Source of the DNA: Pseudomonadota bacterium
Lineage (GTDB): Bacteria; Pseudomonadota; Alphaproteobacteria; Reyranellales; Reyranellaceae
NCBI GenBank assembly: GCA_018240685.1
Contig: JAFEFG010000046.1
Span: 1-35,166 of the forward strand
DNA: 35,166 nt
Direction of reading: 5' to 3'
Below, piece by piece: positions 1 through 10,852 of this stretch. How positions within the stretch are numbered: the first letter of the stretch is position 1; every line of letters starts with the position of its first letter. The notes under the pieces were generated by a model. That model saw nothing but the letters and a program-made list of their open reading frames with translations. It had not been told where the DNA came from and did not search any database. A program made the translations under genes and the position numbers.

Positions 1-222
1 ACTAGCTAATCGGACGCGGACTCATCTTTTGGCGATAAATCTTTATCCCGTAGGAACCATCCGGTATTAGCCCCAGTTTCCCGGGGTTATTCCGAACCAA
101 AAGGCAGATATCCACGCGTTACTCACCCGTGCGCCACTCGTGTATTGCTACACGCGTTCGACTTGCATGTGTTAAGCCTGCCGCCAGCGTTCGTTCTGAG
201 CCAGGATCAAACTCTCAAGTTT
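1..222 (-). rRNA. rrs: 16S ribosomal RNA, 5' end (partial)
   Basis: Read on the minus strand, the gene begins at 222 with AAACTTGAGAGTTTGATCCT, the universal 5' end of bacterial 16S rRNA. The conserved blocks GCTGGCGGCAGGCTTAACAC, ATGCAAGTCGAACG and GGTGAGTAACGCGTGG follow. Only about the first 220 nt are present, and the gene runs off the left edge. The short form of helix 6 and the CGTCCGATTAGCTAGT segment fit Alphaproteobacteria. The 5' end was set by alignment with the well-known E. coli start, so it could be off by a few bases. The gene is driven by the promoter at 484-536. Confidence 0.97.
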
Positions 223-483
223 AACGTTCCTTCCCGAGGGAAGGAGAGATCCCGTCACTAGATTACTATGTCCGACTTGCGTCGGACTTCGAACTAGCGA
301 CGACGAAAACATCCGTGCCGAAGCACTGACATTCGCCGCCGCCGGCGTATCCCTTTCCAAACATACGATGCATAGAACACACGACCGGGTGGTCGAGACC
401 GTCGACTCTTGGAGTGTCTTGGAGCCCGTAAGCCCCGGCGCCGCAGCGCTTTTTTCGACACCCCGTTCGTCTCGGGAGCCGCG
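223..483 (-). other. 16S rRNA leader (transcribed spacer upstream of mature 16S)
   Basis: About 255 nt separate the predicted transcription start (near 477) from the mature 16S 5' end. No convincing protein-coding signal is visible. The stretch holds two small perfect hairpins: CCTTCC-CGAG-GGAAGG at 229-244, directly next to the 16S 5' end, and TCCGAC-TTGC-GTCGGA at 271-286. Such leaders normally carry processing and antitermination signals. I could not identify a clear boxA. Confidence 0.6.
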
Positions 484-536
484 CTTATATGGGGGGGCCT
501 TCCGGGTGTCAAACCTAAAATTCCAAATTTTTTACG
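484..536 (-). promoter_or_regulatory. rRNA operon promoter with A/T-rich upstream (UP-like) element
   Basis: On the minus strand a perfect -35 TTGACA (512-507) and a -10 TATAAG (489-484) are separated by exactly 17 nt. Immediately upstream (513-536) lies an A/T-rich tract that includes AAAAAATTT and AATTTT, as expected of an UP element contacted by the RNA polymerase alpha subunit. The spacer contains a run of seven C residues. The position, about 260 nt before the 16S gene, makes this the rrn promoter. It is the best match to the sigma-70 consensus that I noticed in the window. Confidence 0.85.
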
Positions 537-700
537 AAGCGCTAAAACGCTGAAAAGACGGGGCTAACCTATTGTGGCCTTGTGGCCCTACGGGCTTTTC
601 GGCATCAATATCTAGGTTTTGCGCTTGGGGAAGAATCTCTCCGGGCGCCGCGAACTCCAACCGAGGCCCGGAGTCACCGGGTCCATATAGGTCAACGGTC

Positions 701-2200
701 ATGACGGATTCCCCCCTTCCGTCGGACCGGCCAAAAGCCGCCAGTTCAGCGGCTTTGAGGCTGTTCCGGCCTGTCCTGTTCGCTGTCGGCGTGATCGGCC
801 TCACTTTCGGTGCCCTGATCGTCATCCACGGCAAACAGGAGCCCCGCCCCCCCTCAAGCCCGGCACAGTCGGCCGACAGCGGCCCTCCTTCCGGCACTCC
901 AGCGCCGGACATCGACGCCGCCGGCACGCTGCCCGAGCCGCCGTCCGCCCCGCCGCTGACATCGGCGGATTTCCAGGGCTTCCAGTTCAAGCCGTCCGAG
1001 CCGCACGGCGAGGCAGAGCAGCCCGCGTCCGATCACTACGATCTCACGCTGCGCCTCGAACGCGGAGACACGGTCGAGAAGCTCCTCGCCGACATCGACG
1101 TTGCAGAAAGCGACCGCAAGCAGATCGATGCAGCGTTGCGGACACTGCTCAAGAAGCGCCGTCTCGCGATCGGCGAATCGATCGACCTGCAACTGCAGAC
1201 GCTCCCCGACCAGGACGGCCCGCGTGTGCTGTCGCTCTCGATCCGACCGCAACCCGAACGCGAGTACGTGGTCACGCGCAAGGACGACGGCTCGTACGAC
1301 GGACAGGAGAAAGTCTACAAGGTCAGCCCCCGCATCGTTCGCGTCGATGCGGTACGACAGGGATCCCTGCAGCAGAGCGCAACGAAGGCGGGCGCGCCGA
1401 CACCGGCAATTCTCGACTTCATCCGCGCGCTTTCATACGACGTCGACTTCCAGCGCGACCTCAAGCAGGGCCAGCACTTCACGCTTCTGCTCGAACAGCT
1501 CGTTACAAGCGACGGGCGAGTGACGCATCCAGGGCGTCTGCTCGCGGGCGAGCTGCGTCTCACCGACCGCACGATCATCGTGATGCGCTTCCGGCCGCAC
1601 GGTGGCGCCGAAGGCTTCTACAATCCGAAGGGCGAGAGCGTGGTGCGTTCCTTCCTGCGCACTCCGATGGATGCCTCGCACATCACGTCGCGCTTCGGCA
1701 TGCGCGAACATCCGATCCTTGGCTTCAGCGCCATGCACACAGGCGTCGATTTCGGCGCGCCCGTCGGCACACCGATCTTCGCCGCCGGCAGCGGCAAGGT
1801 AGTGATGGCGGGGCCGAACGGCGGATACGGCATCTTCGTGAAGCTGCAGCACACCGACCAGATCGGCACGGGCTACGGCCACATGTCGAGGCTGGGCCCC
1901 GGCATCAAGCCCGGCGTCATGGTGCGACAGGGACAGGTGATCGGCTTCGTGGGATCGACCGGTCTTTCGACCGGCCCGCATCTCCACTACGAATTCTACC
2001 GTGGCGGGCATCCGGTCAATCCGCTGGCACAGAAGTTCGCGATGCGCGCCACCTTGGGTGGCAAGGACCTGGCCCACTTCAAAGCACTGGCTCGCGACTA
2101 CCAGAGCCAGATGAAAAATGCGCCGCACATTGCCGAAATGCCGCCTCCCGCGCTGAAACAGAAGGAAGCGACGGCCGCGACAGCGACGAGCGGCGGCTGA
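701..2200 (+). CDS. M23 family metallopeptidase (LytM-type peptidoglycan endopeptidase), membrane-anchored
   Basis: A 499-residue protein with one N-terminal membrane segment at about residues 21-46, a low-complexity Pro/Ser/Ala linker, a middle region with a LysM/opacity-associated-protein-like look, and a C-terminal M23 domain at about 330-440. The zinc and catalytic motifs are intact: HxxxD as H346-TGVD, and HLH at 427-429. Family members cut peptide cross-links in the periplasm or act on other envelope proteins. The open frame extends upstream to 572, but the ATG at 701 fits the membrane segment near the N terminus and has a weak AGG upstream. The gene stands alone and converges on clpB. 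No clear promoter was found between 540 and 700. The substrate bond cannot be read from the sequence. Confidence 0.9.
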   Translation: MTDSPLPSDRPKAASSAALRLFRPVLFAVGVIGLTFGALIVIHGKQEPRPPSSPAQSADSGPPSGTPAPDIDAAGTLPEPPSAPPLTSADFQGFQFKPSEPHGEAEQPASDHYDLTLRLERGDTVEKLLADIDVAESDRKQIDAALRTLLKKRRLAIGESIDLQLQTLPDQDGPRVLSLSIRPQPEREYVVTRKDDGSYDGQEKVYKVSPRIVRVDAVRQGSLQQSATKAGAPTPAILDFIRALSYDVDFQRDLKQGQHFTLLLEQLVTSDGRVTHPGRLLAGELRLTDRTIIVMRFRPHGGAEGFYNPKGESVVRSFLRTPMDASHITSRFGMREHPILGFSAMHTGVDFGAPVGTPIFAAGSGKVVMAGPNGGYGIFVKLQHTDQIGTGYGHMSRLGPGIKPGVMVRQGQVIGFVGSTGLSTGPHLHYEFYRGGHPVNPLAQKFAMRATLGGKDLAHFKALARDYQSQMKNAPHIAEMPPPALKQKEATAATATSGG

Positions 2201-2223
2201 CCGCAGGACGGGATGTCGAAATG

Positions 2224-2254
2224 AAAAAGGCCGCCCGCTTACGCGGACGGCCTT
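2224..2254 (-). terminator. Intrinsic terminator of clpB
   Basis: A 12-bp stem with one mismatch, AAGGCCGCCCGC / GCGGACGGCCTT, and a 4-nt TTAC loop spans 2227-2254. On the minus strand the stem is followed by a U run (A's at 2224-2228 on the plus strand), so it ends clpB transcription. Read on the plus strand it lacks a U run but lies 28 nt after the M23 stop and may also slow that transcript. Confidence 0.85.
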
Positions 2255-2279
2255 CTCTCCATGGTTGTATGCACGCCGC

Positions 2280-4886
<2,607 letters not shown>

Positions 4887-4965
4887 CTCACTCTACCCTT
4901 TCTTTTCGCGCCCCCGTCCAGCGGCAGGCGAAAGAGCGGACCCCTTTCCGGGCGTCCTGTGCCCG

Positions 4966-4993
4966 ATATGGGGGGCGCCGGCGCCGGTGCAAG
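4966..4993 (-). promoter_or_regulatory. Sigma-32 (RpoH) heat-shock promoter of clpB
   Basis: On the minus strand CTTGCAC (4993-4987) and CCCCATAT (4973-4966) are separated by 13 nt. The E. coli RpoH consensus is CTTGAAA, 11-16 nt, CCCCATNT, so the -10 box is perfect and the -35 box matches at five of seven positions. Transcription would start near 4960 and give a leader of about 75 nt before the clpB ATG. A heat-shock promoter is what is expected for ClpB. Confidence 0.8.
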
Positions 4994-5081
4994 ACCAAGC
5001 CGTCAGTACGGCTTTCCGAAAAAAGAGTAGCGGGCTATGAGCGGCGGCCGACACGATCCAGATCAAATCAGGGAGTTTTCC

Positions 5082-5639
5082 ATGTCCGGTGGCCACGACC
5101 ATATCGAGGGGACCAACAAGAGCATCGCCATCCTCATCGCGATTCTGGCGGCCTGCCTCGCCATCGCGGAGACCGGCGCCAAGGGCGCACAGACCGACGT
5201 GCTGACCGAGCACGTGGAAGCATCGAACCTTTGGGGGTTCTTCCAGGCCAAGACGATCCGCCAGTCCATCGTTCGGACCGCCGCCGAGGAGGTCGAAGCC
5301 TTGTACAAGGGAGGCGCTGAGATGCCGGCCGCCGTGCAGGCCCAGTTGGAGAGCTGGCGCCGCACGGTCGCCCGCTACGACAGCGAGCCCGACACCAAGG
5401 AAGGACGCAAGGAACTGCGGGAGGGGGCGCTCGGCCATGCCGCCAAGCGAGACAAGGCCCGGGCAGCGTACCACCACTTCGAATACGGCTCGGCGGCCTT
5501 CCAGCTCGCGATCGTGCTGGCGTCGGCCGCTGCCGTAACGTCGGTGCCGCTGCTGGCGGTCGCAAGCGGCGTACTGGGCCTGCTGGGCGCCGCCCTCACG
5601 GCGATCGGCTTCCTGGCACCGACCGCCATCCATCTCTAG
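5082..5639 (+). CDS. DUF4337 family membrane protein
   Basis: 185 residues. A membrane segment lies at about residues 15-35, a charged middle section (about 40-125) is rich in Glu, Lys and Arg, and two closely spaced hydrophobic helices at about 130-180 form the C terminus. This arrangement matches the DUF4337 family of uncharacterised bacterial membrane proteins. The ATG at 5082 was chosen over the in-frame ATG at 5037 because AGGGAG precedes it by 7 nt and the family starts close to the first helix. The gene is transcribed away from clpB, and the 195-nt gap holds the clpB heat-shock promoter. No plus-strand promoter was recognised. The function is unknown, and heat-shock linkage is only a positional suggestion. 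Confidence 0.8.
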   Translation: MSGGHDHIEGTNKSIAILIAILAACLAIAETGAKGAQTDVLTEHVEASNLWGFFQAKTIRQSIVRTAAEEVEALYKGGAEMPAAVQAQLESWRRTVARYDSEPDTKEGRKELREGALGHAAKRDKARAAYHHFEYGSAAFQLAIVLASAAAVTSVPLLAVASGVLGLLGAALTAIGFLAPTAIHL

Positions 5640-5640
5640 G

Positions 5641-5674
5641 AAAAAGCGGGTGCCGCGCGCCACCGCGCGCGGCA
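5641..5674. terminator. GC-rich hairpin between convergent genes, probable terminator
   Basis: A perfect 10-bp stem TGCCGCGCGC / GCGCGCGGCA with loop CACC (5651-5674) lies in the 39-nt gap between the DUF4337 stop and the DUF4167 stop. On the minus strand it is followed after 5 nt by UUUUU (5645-5641). It could therefore end the long minus-strand operon that finishes with DUF4167, and block read-through from the plus strand. Confidence 0.6.
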
Positions 5675-5678
5675 GGAA

Positions 5679-6248
5679 CTAGCTGCGACGTCCGCCGGCA
5701 GGCGTAAAGGCCGGGACGTCGGGCTGGTCCTCGGCGGCAGGGTCGCTGCCGGCCGGCATACCACGGCCGTTCTGCAGGAAAGCGACGTTGCCGAGGCCCG
5801 GCTCGCTCTCGCCCTGATCCTCGCCACGGCTGGCGTCCGGGCTGTAGCCCGCGCCGTTTCCGTTGGCCTGCGGGGACGGATTGGACTGCCCCTGCGCCTG
5901 CGGATTGGCCTGCTGTCCTTCCTCGCCGCCGTCGCCCCACCCCTGGTTGTTCCGGTGGGTGAAGCCGCCCATCGACTGGATCATTCGGAAATAGTGATCC
6001 GCGTACTGCCAATAGGCCTCGGCCATGATGCGGTCGCCGGACGCGGCCGCTTCGCGCGCCAACGCCTGGTACTTGTCGAACACCTGGTGCGCATTGCCAC
6101 GCACCCGCACATCCGGACCGCTGCTGTCGAAAATCTGGTTTCGATTAGGCGGTCGATTGGGATTGTGATGCTGCTTGTGATGACCGTGGCCGCCACCGCC
6201 GCCACTATTGCGGCCGCCGCGCGACCGCTGACGATTGTTTGGTCTCAT
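5679..6248 (-). CDS. DUF4167 domain-containing protein
   Basis: 189 residues. The N terminus, MRPNNRQRSRGGRN, is basic and Gly/Arg/His-rich and looks suited to binding nucleic acid. The DUF4167 core (about 28-80) carries the characteristic SSGPDVRVRGNAHQVFDKY and the AEAYWQYADHYFR helix. The tail from about residue 90 is low-complexity Gln/Gly/Pro/Asn. The family is almost restricted to Alphaproteobacteria and usually lies beside prfA-prmC, as here. The frame is open to 6320, but the ATG at 6248 begins the family-typical MRPN. It is the last gene of the lysC-to-DUF4167 run and lies 178 nt after prmC, across a structured spacer. The function is not established. Confidence 0.9.
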   Translation of the reverse strand: MRPNNRQRSRGGRNSGGGGGHGHHKQHHNPNRPPNRNQIFDSSGPDVRVRGNAHQVFDKYQALAREAAASGDRIMAEAYWQYADHYFRMIQSMGGFTHRNNQGWGDGGEEGQQANPQAQGQSNPSPQANGNGAGYSPDASRGEDQGESEPGLGNVAFLQNGRGMPAGSDPAAEDQPDVPAFTPAGGRRS

Positions 6249-6293
6249 TAACCCAAGGCCAGTTTCACGCCGGACGGTGTTGTTGTTAGCGAG

Positions 6294-6393
6294 CCCTTTG
6301 CCCTTCCCGGGCGCCGTCACAGCTCAATGTTTTAGGGACCGATCGCCCGCCGGCACCTGCCGGCTCGGGCCAAGCCTCCCAAAGGGCAAAGGG
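6294..6393 (-). other. Structured spacer between prmC and DUF4167: 12-bp inverted repeat enclosing a GC hairpin
   Basis: CCCTTTGCCCTT (6294-6305) and AAGGGCAAAGGG (6382-6393) are perfect reverse complements 76 nt apart. Inside lies a second hairpin: GCCGGCA (6349-6355) pairs with TGCCGGC (6358-6364), extended by GCCC (6345-6348) and GGGC (6367-6370). In the minus-strand transcript this would fold as a long outer helix around a stem, 46 nt before the DUF4167 start codon. It has no U run, so a simple terminator is unlikely. A processing site, leader element or small RNA is possible. No known riboswitch class was recognised. Confidence 0.55.
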
Positions 6394-6426
6394 AACGTAG
6401 TCGTAAAGCCCTGTCTTGCCAACCAT

Positions 6427-7269
6427 TTAATGGTAAGCGCCGACCACTCTTTCAATCCCCGCCAGATCCTTCCAGAAGGGCAGGACCTTCAGCCCGAAAG
6501 ACGACAGAATTCTTGCAATATCAGAGGCTTGGCCAGCACCTGCCTCGACCAGAAGATGTCCGCCCGGTGTAACCAATTTGCACGCGGCCGACGCGATGGC
6601 ACGATAGGCATCCAGGCCGTCCGGACCGCCCTCCAGCGCCATCCGAGGTTCGTACCGGGCGACCTCCGGCATCAACCGGTCGACCGCTTCGGCTTCGATA
6701 TAGGGCGGGTTGGAGACGACGAGGTCGAACGGCCCGGGCAATCGATCGGCCCACCCTTCCTGGCGCCAATCGCCGCTCGTCCAGACGGCACGATCCGTCA
6801 GCCCAAGCGCCTCTGCATTGGCCCGGGCGACCTCAAGCGCCTCTCCGGATAGATCGACGCCGACACCCGTCGCGTTCGGATATTCCTTCAGCAGCGTCAG
6901 CAGCAGGCAGCCCGAGCCGACGCCGAGGTCGAGGATACGCCACGCCCGTCGCCGGTCGGACATGAGCGACAGGGCCGCCTCGATCAGGGTCTCGGTATCG
7001 GGGCGCGGCACCAGCACCGCCGGCGTCACCTTGAAGGGCAATCCCCAAAACTCGCGCTCGCCAAGGATATAGGCCATCGGCTCCCGCTTGACGCGCCGGG
7101 CCGTCAGCAGTCGCAGGGCCGTCCCCACCGACGCTGGTGCCGGATCCCGCCCGCGGGCAATCAATTGCTCCACCGAAAGGTTGGCAGCACGGCTCACCAG
7201 AAGGCGTGCCTCGAAGCGGGCATTGTCGATACCGGCCGCCGCGAGAGCGACGGCGGCGTCGCGCAGCAA
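6427..7269 (-). CDS. prmC: Peptide chain release factor N5-glutamine methyltransferase PrmC (HemK)
   Basis: 280 residues from the TTG at 7269. The SAM-binding motif LDLGVGSG lies at 113-120 and the signature NPPY at 187-190, which in this family binds the glutamine side chain of the GGQ loop. The enzyme methylates release factors RF1 and RF2. It lies directly after prfA, its substrate gene. No ATG or GTG start fits. The TTG has no ribosome-binding site. A CTG at 7290 overlaps the prfA stop as CTGA and has GGAG 8 nt upstream. It would add seven residues (LSATYDS) and may be the true start. Identity is certain; the start is not. Confidence 0.95.
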   Translation of the reverse strand: MLRDAAVALAAAGIDNARFEARLLVSRAANLSVEQLIARGRDPAPASVGTALRLLTARRVKREPMAYILGEREFWGLPFKVTPAVLVPRPDTETLIEAALSLMSDRRRAWRILDLGVGSGCLLLTLLKEYPNATGVGVDLSGEALEVARANAEALGLTDRAVWTSGDWRQEGWADRLPGPFDLVVSNPPYIEAEAVDRLMPEVARYEPRMALEGGPDGLDAYRAIASAACKLVTPGGHLLVEAGAGQASDIARILSSFGLKVLPFWKDLAGIERVVGAYH

Positions 7270-7286
7270 CGAATCGTAGGTCGCGC

Positions 7287-8351
7287 TCAGGCCGCAAGCT
7301 CCGCGAGCCGCGTCGCCTCGTCGTCGGCGATCAAGGCGTCGATGATCTCGTCGAGCGCCCGCCCCTCCATGACCTCGTCGAGCTTGTACAGGGTCAGGTT
7401 GATGCGATGGTCGGTGACGCGGCTCTGGGGGAAGTTGTAGGTGCGGATGCGCTCGCTGCGGTCACCGCTGCCCACCTGCCCCTTGCGGTCGGCCGCACGG
7501 GCATCGTCGCGGCGCTGGCGCTCGGCCTCATAGAGCCGGGCGCGCAGGATCTTCATCGCCTTGGCCTTGTTCTTGTGCTGGCTCTTCTCGTCCTGCTGGC
7601 TGACCACCAGGCCGGTCGGCAGATGGGTGATACGCACCGCGGAATCCGTCGTGTTCACCGACTGGCCGCCCGGACCGGAGGCCCGGAAGACGTCGATCCG
7701 CAGGTCCTTCTCGTCGATCTTGACGTCGAACTCCTCGGCTTCGGGCAGCACGGCCACCGTCGCGGCCGAGGTATGGATGCGTCCCGAAGCCTCCGTGGCC
7801 GGCACACGCTGCACGCGGTGGACTCCGGACTCGAACTTGAGCCTCGCGAACACCCCCCTGCCGCTCACCGTGGCGATGGCCTCCTTGTAGCCTCCGATGC
7901 CGGTGTCGGAGAGTTCCATGACCTCGAATTTCCAGCCGTGCTCGGCGGCGTAGCGCTGGTACATGCGGAACAGATCGGCCGCGAAGAGCGCCGCCTCGTC
8001 ACCGCCGGTGCCGGCACGGATTTCCAGGATCGCATTCTTCTCGTCGGCGGCGTCCTTGGGCAGGAGCATGCGCTTTACGTGATGCTCGAGCTCCGGCAGG
8101 CGCTTCTTGAGCTGGGCGACCTCCTCCTCGGCCATAGCTCGCATGTCGGGATCGGCCGCGAGCGCTTCGGCGTCCTTCAGCTCCTGCTGCGCCTTGCGCC
8201 ATTGATTGACCGCGTCGACCAGCGGGCCAAGATCCGCGTATTCCTTCGAGGCCGCGACGAACTTCTGGGAATCGAGGGTGCCCGCCGAAAGGGCGGCCTG
8301 AAGCTCGGCATGCCGCGCCACCACCTGGTCGAGCTTGTGCAACAGGGACAT
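7287..8351 (-). CDS. prfA: Peptide chain release factor 1 (RF1)
   Basis: 354 residues, close to the usual 355-360. The PAT tripeptide at 184-186 is the class-defining RF1 motif that reads UAA and UAG, and GGQ at 228-230 is the loop that triggers peptidyl-tRNA hydrolysis and is methylated by PrmC. The coiled-coil N-terminal domain (about 1-100) is present. It lies 3 nt after hisS and overlaps or abuts prmC, so it is clearly co-transcribed and probably translationally coupled. The ATG at 8351 gives the standard N terminus. Confidence 0.98.
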   Translation of the reverse strand: MSLLHKLDQVVARHAELQAALSAGTLDSQKFVAASKEYADLGPLVDAVNQWRKAQQELKDAEALAADPDMRAMAEEEVAQLKKRLPELEHHVKRMLLPKDAADEKNAILEIRAGTGGDEAALFAADLFRMYQRYAAEHGWKFEVMELSDTGIGGYKEAIATVSGRGVFARLKFESGVHRVQRVPATEASGRIHTSAATVAVLPEAEEFDVKIDEKDLRIDVFRASGPGGQSVNTTDSAVRITHLPTGLVVSQQDEKSQHKNKAKAMKILRARLYEAERQRRDDARAADRKGQVGSGDRSERIRTYNFPQSRVTDHRINLTLYKLDEVMEGRALDEIIDALIADDEATRLAELAA

Positions 8352-8354
8352 CGG

Positions 8355-9596
8355 TCACCCGCCCAGAGCGGCGACGAGCCTGTCGAGCGCCACTTCCTGC
8401 TGGGCGCCGCTGTCCAGATCCTTGACCTGGGCCACGCCCTTGGCGAGTTCGTCGTCGCCGATGATGACGGCAGCCCGGGCGTTGAGCTTGTTGGCGCGCT
8501 GCATGCGCCGCTTCATGTTGCCGCGATAATCCTGCTCGACCGCGATCCCGGCACGCCGCAGCGTCCGCGCGAGGCCAAGCGCCTTGGCTTCCGCCGCCGG
8601 CCCCAGCGGAGCGATCACGACCGGACGCGGTAGCGGTGCAGGCTCGTTCGCGAGCATCATCAGTCGCTCGATGCCGCCCGCCCAGCCGATGCCGGCCGTC
8701 GGAGGACCACCCAGTTCGGCGATGAGGCCGTCATAACGCCCCCCGCCCAGGACCGTGCCCTGGGCACCGATATGGGCGGTCACGAATTCGAAGGCCGTGT
8801 GCGTGTAGTAGTCCAAACCACGCACGAGCCCGGGATCGACTTCGAAGGCGATACCCGCGGCTGCGAGCCCTTCCTTCACAGCCGCGAAAAAGGAGCGACT
8901 TGCCTCGTTCAGATGGTCGGCAAAGCTCGGTGCGCCGGCATTGATCTCCTTGTCCCCTTCATCCTTGCTGTCGAGGATGCGCAGGGGATTGCGCACCAGC
9001 CGGTTGCGCGAATCCTCCGACAGCCGGCTTTCATGCGCCACGTAGTAATTGTAGAGGACGTTGCGGTAGGCCAGCCGGCTTTCCGGATCGCCCAACGAAT
9101 TGATCTTCAGCACGCAGCGATCGAGAATTCCAAGTCGCTCCAGGATATCGGCGGCAAGGGAGATCACCTCGATGTCGGCGCCGGGCTCCGGAGCGCCGAG
9201 CACTTCGACATCGATCTGGTGAAACTGGCGCTGGCGACCCTTCTGCGGCCGCTCGTAGCGGAACATCGGGCCAGCAGCGAAGATCTTGAGCGGCAACTGC
9301 TGCGCCAGCTCGCCGTTGGAGATGAAGGCACGGCAGATGCCGGCCGTGTACTCCGGCCGGAGCGTCAGCGATTCGTTGCCGCGGTCCGAGAAGGTATACA
9401 TCTCCTTGGATACGACGTCGGTCGTCTCGCCGATGCCGCGTGCGAACAATTCGGTGAACTCGAAGATCGGCGTCGCCATCTCGCGATAGCCGTAGAGACG
9501 CGCCACATCGCGCGCCGCATCCACGACATGCGCGAAGCGCCGATATTCGTCGGGAAGAAGGTCGTGCGTGCCGCGCACGGGCTGGAGTTTGCTCAC
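8355..9596 (-). CDS. hisS: Histidine-tRNA ligase
   Basis: 413 residues, class II synthetase. The N terminus PVRGTHDLLPDE contains the family start signature. Motif 2 lies around FRYERPQKGRQRQFHQ, the histidine-specific LVRGLDYYTHTAFEF loop is intact, and GGRYDGLI precedes motif 3. A C-terminal anticodon-binding domain covers about 320-413. It charges tRNA-His in the cytosol. The start is GTG at 9596, with GAGG about 10 nt upstream; no ATG gives the full N terminus. It is in the operon between ispG (47 nt upstream) and prfA (3 nt downstream). Confidence 0.98.
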   Translation of the reverse strand: MSKLQPVRGTHDLLPDEYRRFAHVVDAARDVARLYGYREMATPIFEFTELFARGIGETTDVVSKEMYTFSDRGNESLTLRPEYTAGICRAFISNGELAQQLPLKIFAAGPMFRYERPQKGRQRQFHQIDVEVLGAPEPGADIEVISLAADILERLGILDRCVLKINSLGDPESRLAYRNVLYNYYVAHESRLSEDSRNRLVRNPLRILDSKDEGDKEINAGAPSFADHLNEASRSFFAAVKEGLAAAGIAFEVDPGLVRGLDYYTHTAFEFVTAHIGAQGTVLGGGRYDGLIAELGGPPTAGIGWAGGIERLMMLANEPAPLPRPVVIAPLGPAAEAKALGLARTLRRAGIAVEQDYRGNMKRRMQRANKLNARAAVIIGDDELAKGVAQVKDLDSGAQQEVALDRLVAALGG

Positions 9597-9643
9597 GGGA
9601 AATCGCCTCGGGGAGTCGTCCGAAAAATTGCGTGTGGCCGCCG

Positions 9644-10780
9644 CTACTCGGCGGCGGCGCTATGGAGAGCGGGAGTTGCGGCCTTGGCGGCTTCGATCTC
9701 GGCCGCCTTCTCCTCGATCAGCTTGGCCAGATGCTCGACGATGCCTTCGTCCTTCAGACGATGGTGCGGCACGCCGGCGATATAGACCTGGTGGGTCCCG
9801 TTGCCACCGCCGGTGAAACCGATGTCGGTCTCACGCGCCTCGCCCGGGCCGTTCACGACGCAGCCGATCACCGACACCGTCATGGGCGTGGTGATATGCG
9901 CCACCCGTTTTTCGAGCGCCTCGACCGTGCGGATGACATCGTACTGCTGACGCGCACAGGACGGGCAGGAGATGATGTTGACGCCGCGATGGCGCAGGTT
10001 CAGCGCCTTCAGCATCTCGAAACCGACACGGACCTCTTCTTCCGGTTCCGCCGACAGCGAAACGCGAATCGTGTCGCCGATACCGGCCCAAAGGAGCGCG
10101 CCCAGACCGATCGACGACTTCACCGTGCCCGTCCGCAGGCCACCCGCCTCCGTCACACCGATATGCAGCGGGTAGTCGCAAGCGTCGGCCAGCTGCTGAT
10201 AGGCCGCGACGGCGAGGAACACGTCGGACGCCTTTACGCTGATCTTGAAGTTGTGGAAATCGTGATCCTGCAGGATGCGCGCATGATCTAGCGCGCTTTC
10301 CACCATCGCTTCCGGGCAGGGCTCGCCGTACTTCTCCAGCAGGTCCTTTTCGAGCGACCCGGCATTCACGCCAATGCGCATGGAGCAGCCATGGTCGCGC
10401 GCCGCCTTGACCACCTCGCTGACGCGATCGGCGCTGCCGATGTTGCCGGGATTGATGCGCAGGCAGGCGGCGCCTGCCTCGGCCGCCTCGATGGCGCGCC
10501 GGTAGTGGAAATGGATATCGGCCACGATCGGCACCCGGGCGGCCTTCACGATGGCCGGAAGCGCCTTGGTCGAATCTTCGTCGGGGCAGGAGACCCGGAT
10601 GATATCGACCCCGACCTCCTCGCAGCGGCGGATCTGTGCGATCGTCGATGCGGCGTCGGCGGTCAGCGTGTTGGTCATGGTCTGCACCGTGATCGGCGCG
10701 CTGCCCCCGACCGGCACGGACCCGACCATCACCTGCCGCGACTTGCGGCGCACGATATCGCGATAGGGCCTGATGCTCAT
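9644..10780 (-). CDS. ispG: 4-hydroxy-3-methylbut-2-en-1-yl diphosphate synthase (flavodoxin), IspG/GcpE
   Basis: 378 residues, the bacterial two-domain form. The N-terminal TIM-barrel starts with an N-terminal motif of the type [10 protein letters not shown] and includes the [10 protein letters not shown] stretch. The C-terminal Fe-S domain holds the cluster cysteines in [12 protein letters not shown] and [16 protein letters not shown]. It converts MEcPP to HMBPP, the penultimate step of the MEP isoprenoid route, using a 4Fe-4S cluster. It lies 72 nt after the rodZ-like gene. That gap holds a 7-bp hairpin (10803-10821, loop TATCC) without a U run. The C-terminal tail is Ala/Glu-rich. Confidence 0.97.
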   Translation of the reverse strand: MSIRPYRDIVRRKSRQVMVGSVPVGGSAPITVQTMTNTLTADAASTIAQIRRCEEVGVDIIRVSCPDEDSTKALPAIVKAARVPIVADIHFHYRRAIEAAEAGAACLRINPGNIGSADRVSEVVKAARDHGCSMRIGVNAGSLEKDLLEKYGEPCPEAMVESALDHARILQDHDFHNFKISVKASDVFLAVAAYQQLADACDYPLHIGVTEAGGLRTGTVKSSIGLGALLWAGIGDTIRVSLSAEPEEEVRVGFEMLKALNLRHRGVNIISCPSCARQQYDVIRTVEALEKRVAHITTPMTVSVIGCVVNGPGEARETDIGFTGGGNGTHQVYIAGVPHHRLKDEGIVEHLAKLIEEKAAEIEAAKAATPALHSAAAE

Positions 10781-10852
10781 GGTGCCAATGTAGCGATGGA
10801 CAGGCGGCTTATCCAGCCGCCGTCGGCAAGGCCGCCCGCCAAGGGGCCGCCG

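Noticed and set aside
574..600. GGCCC-TAC-GGGC-TTTT terminator-like hairpin upstream of the M23 gene
   Set aside because: The stem is only four or five pairs and no gene ends before it on the plus strand.
6262..6320. Possible tmRNA tag-like reading (ANNN...) before DUF4167
   Set aside because: The frame runs straight into DUF4167 with no stop, and no tRNA-like ends are visible.
10803..10821. GGCGGCT / AGCCGCC hairpin between the rodZ-like gene and ispG
   Set aside because: It lacks a U run and lies inside an apparent operon, so it is not called a terminator; it is mentioned only under ispG.
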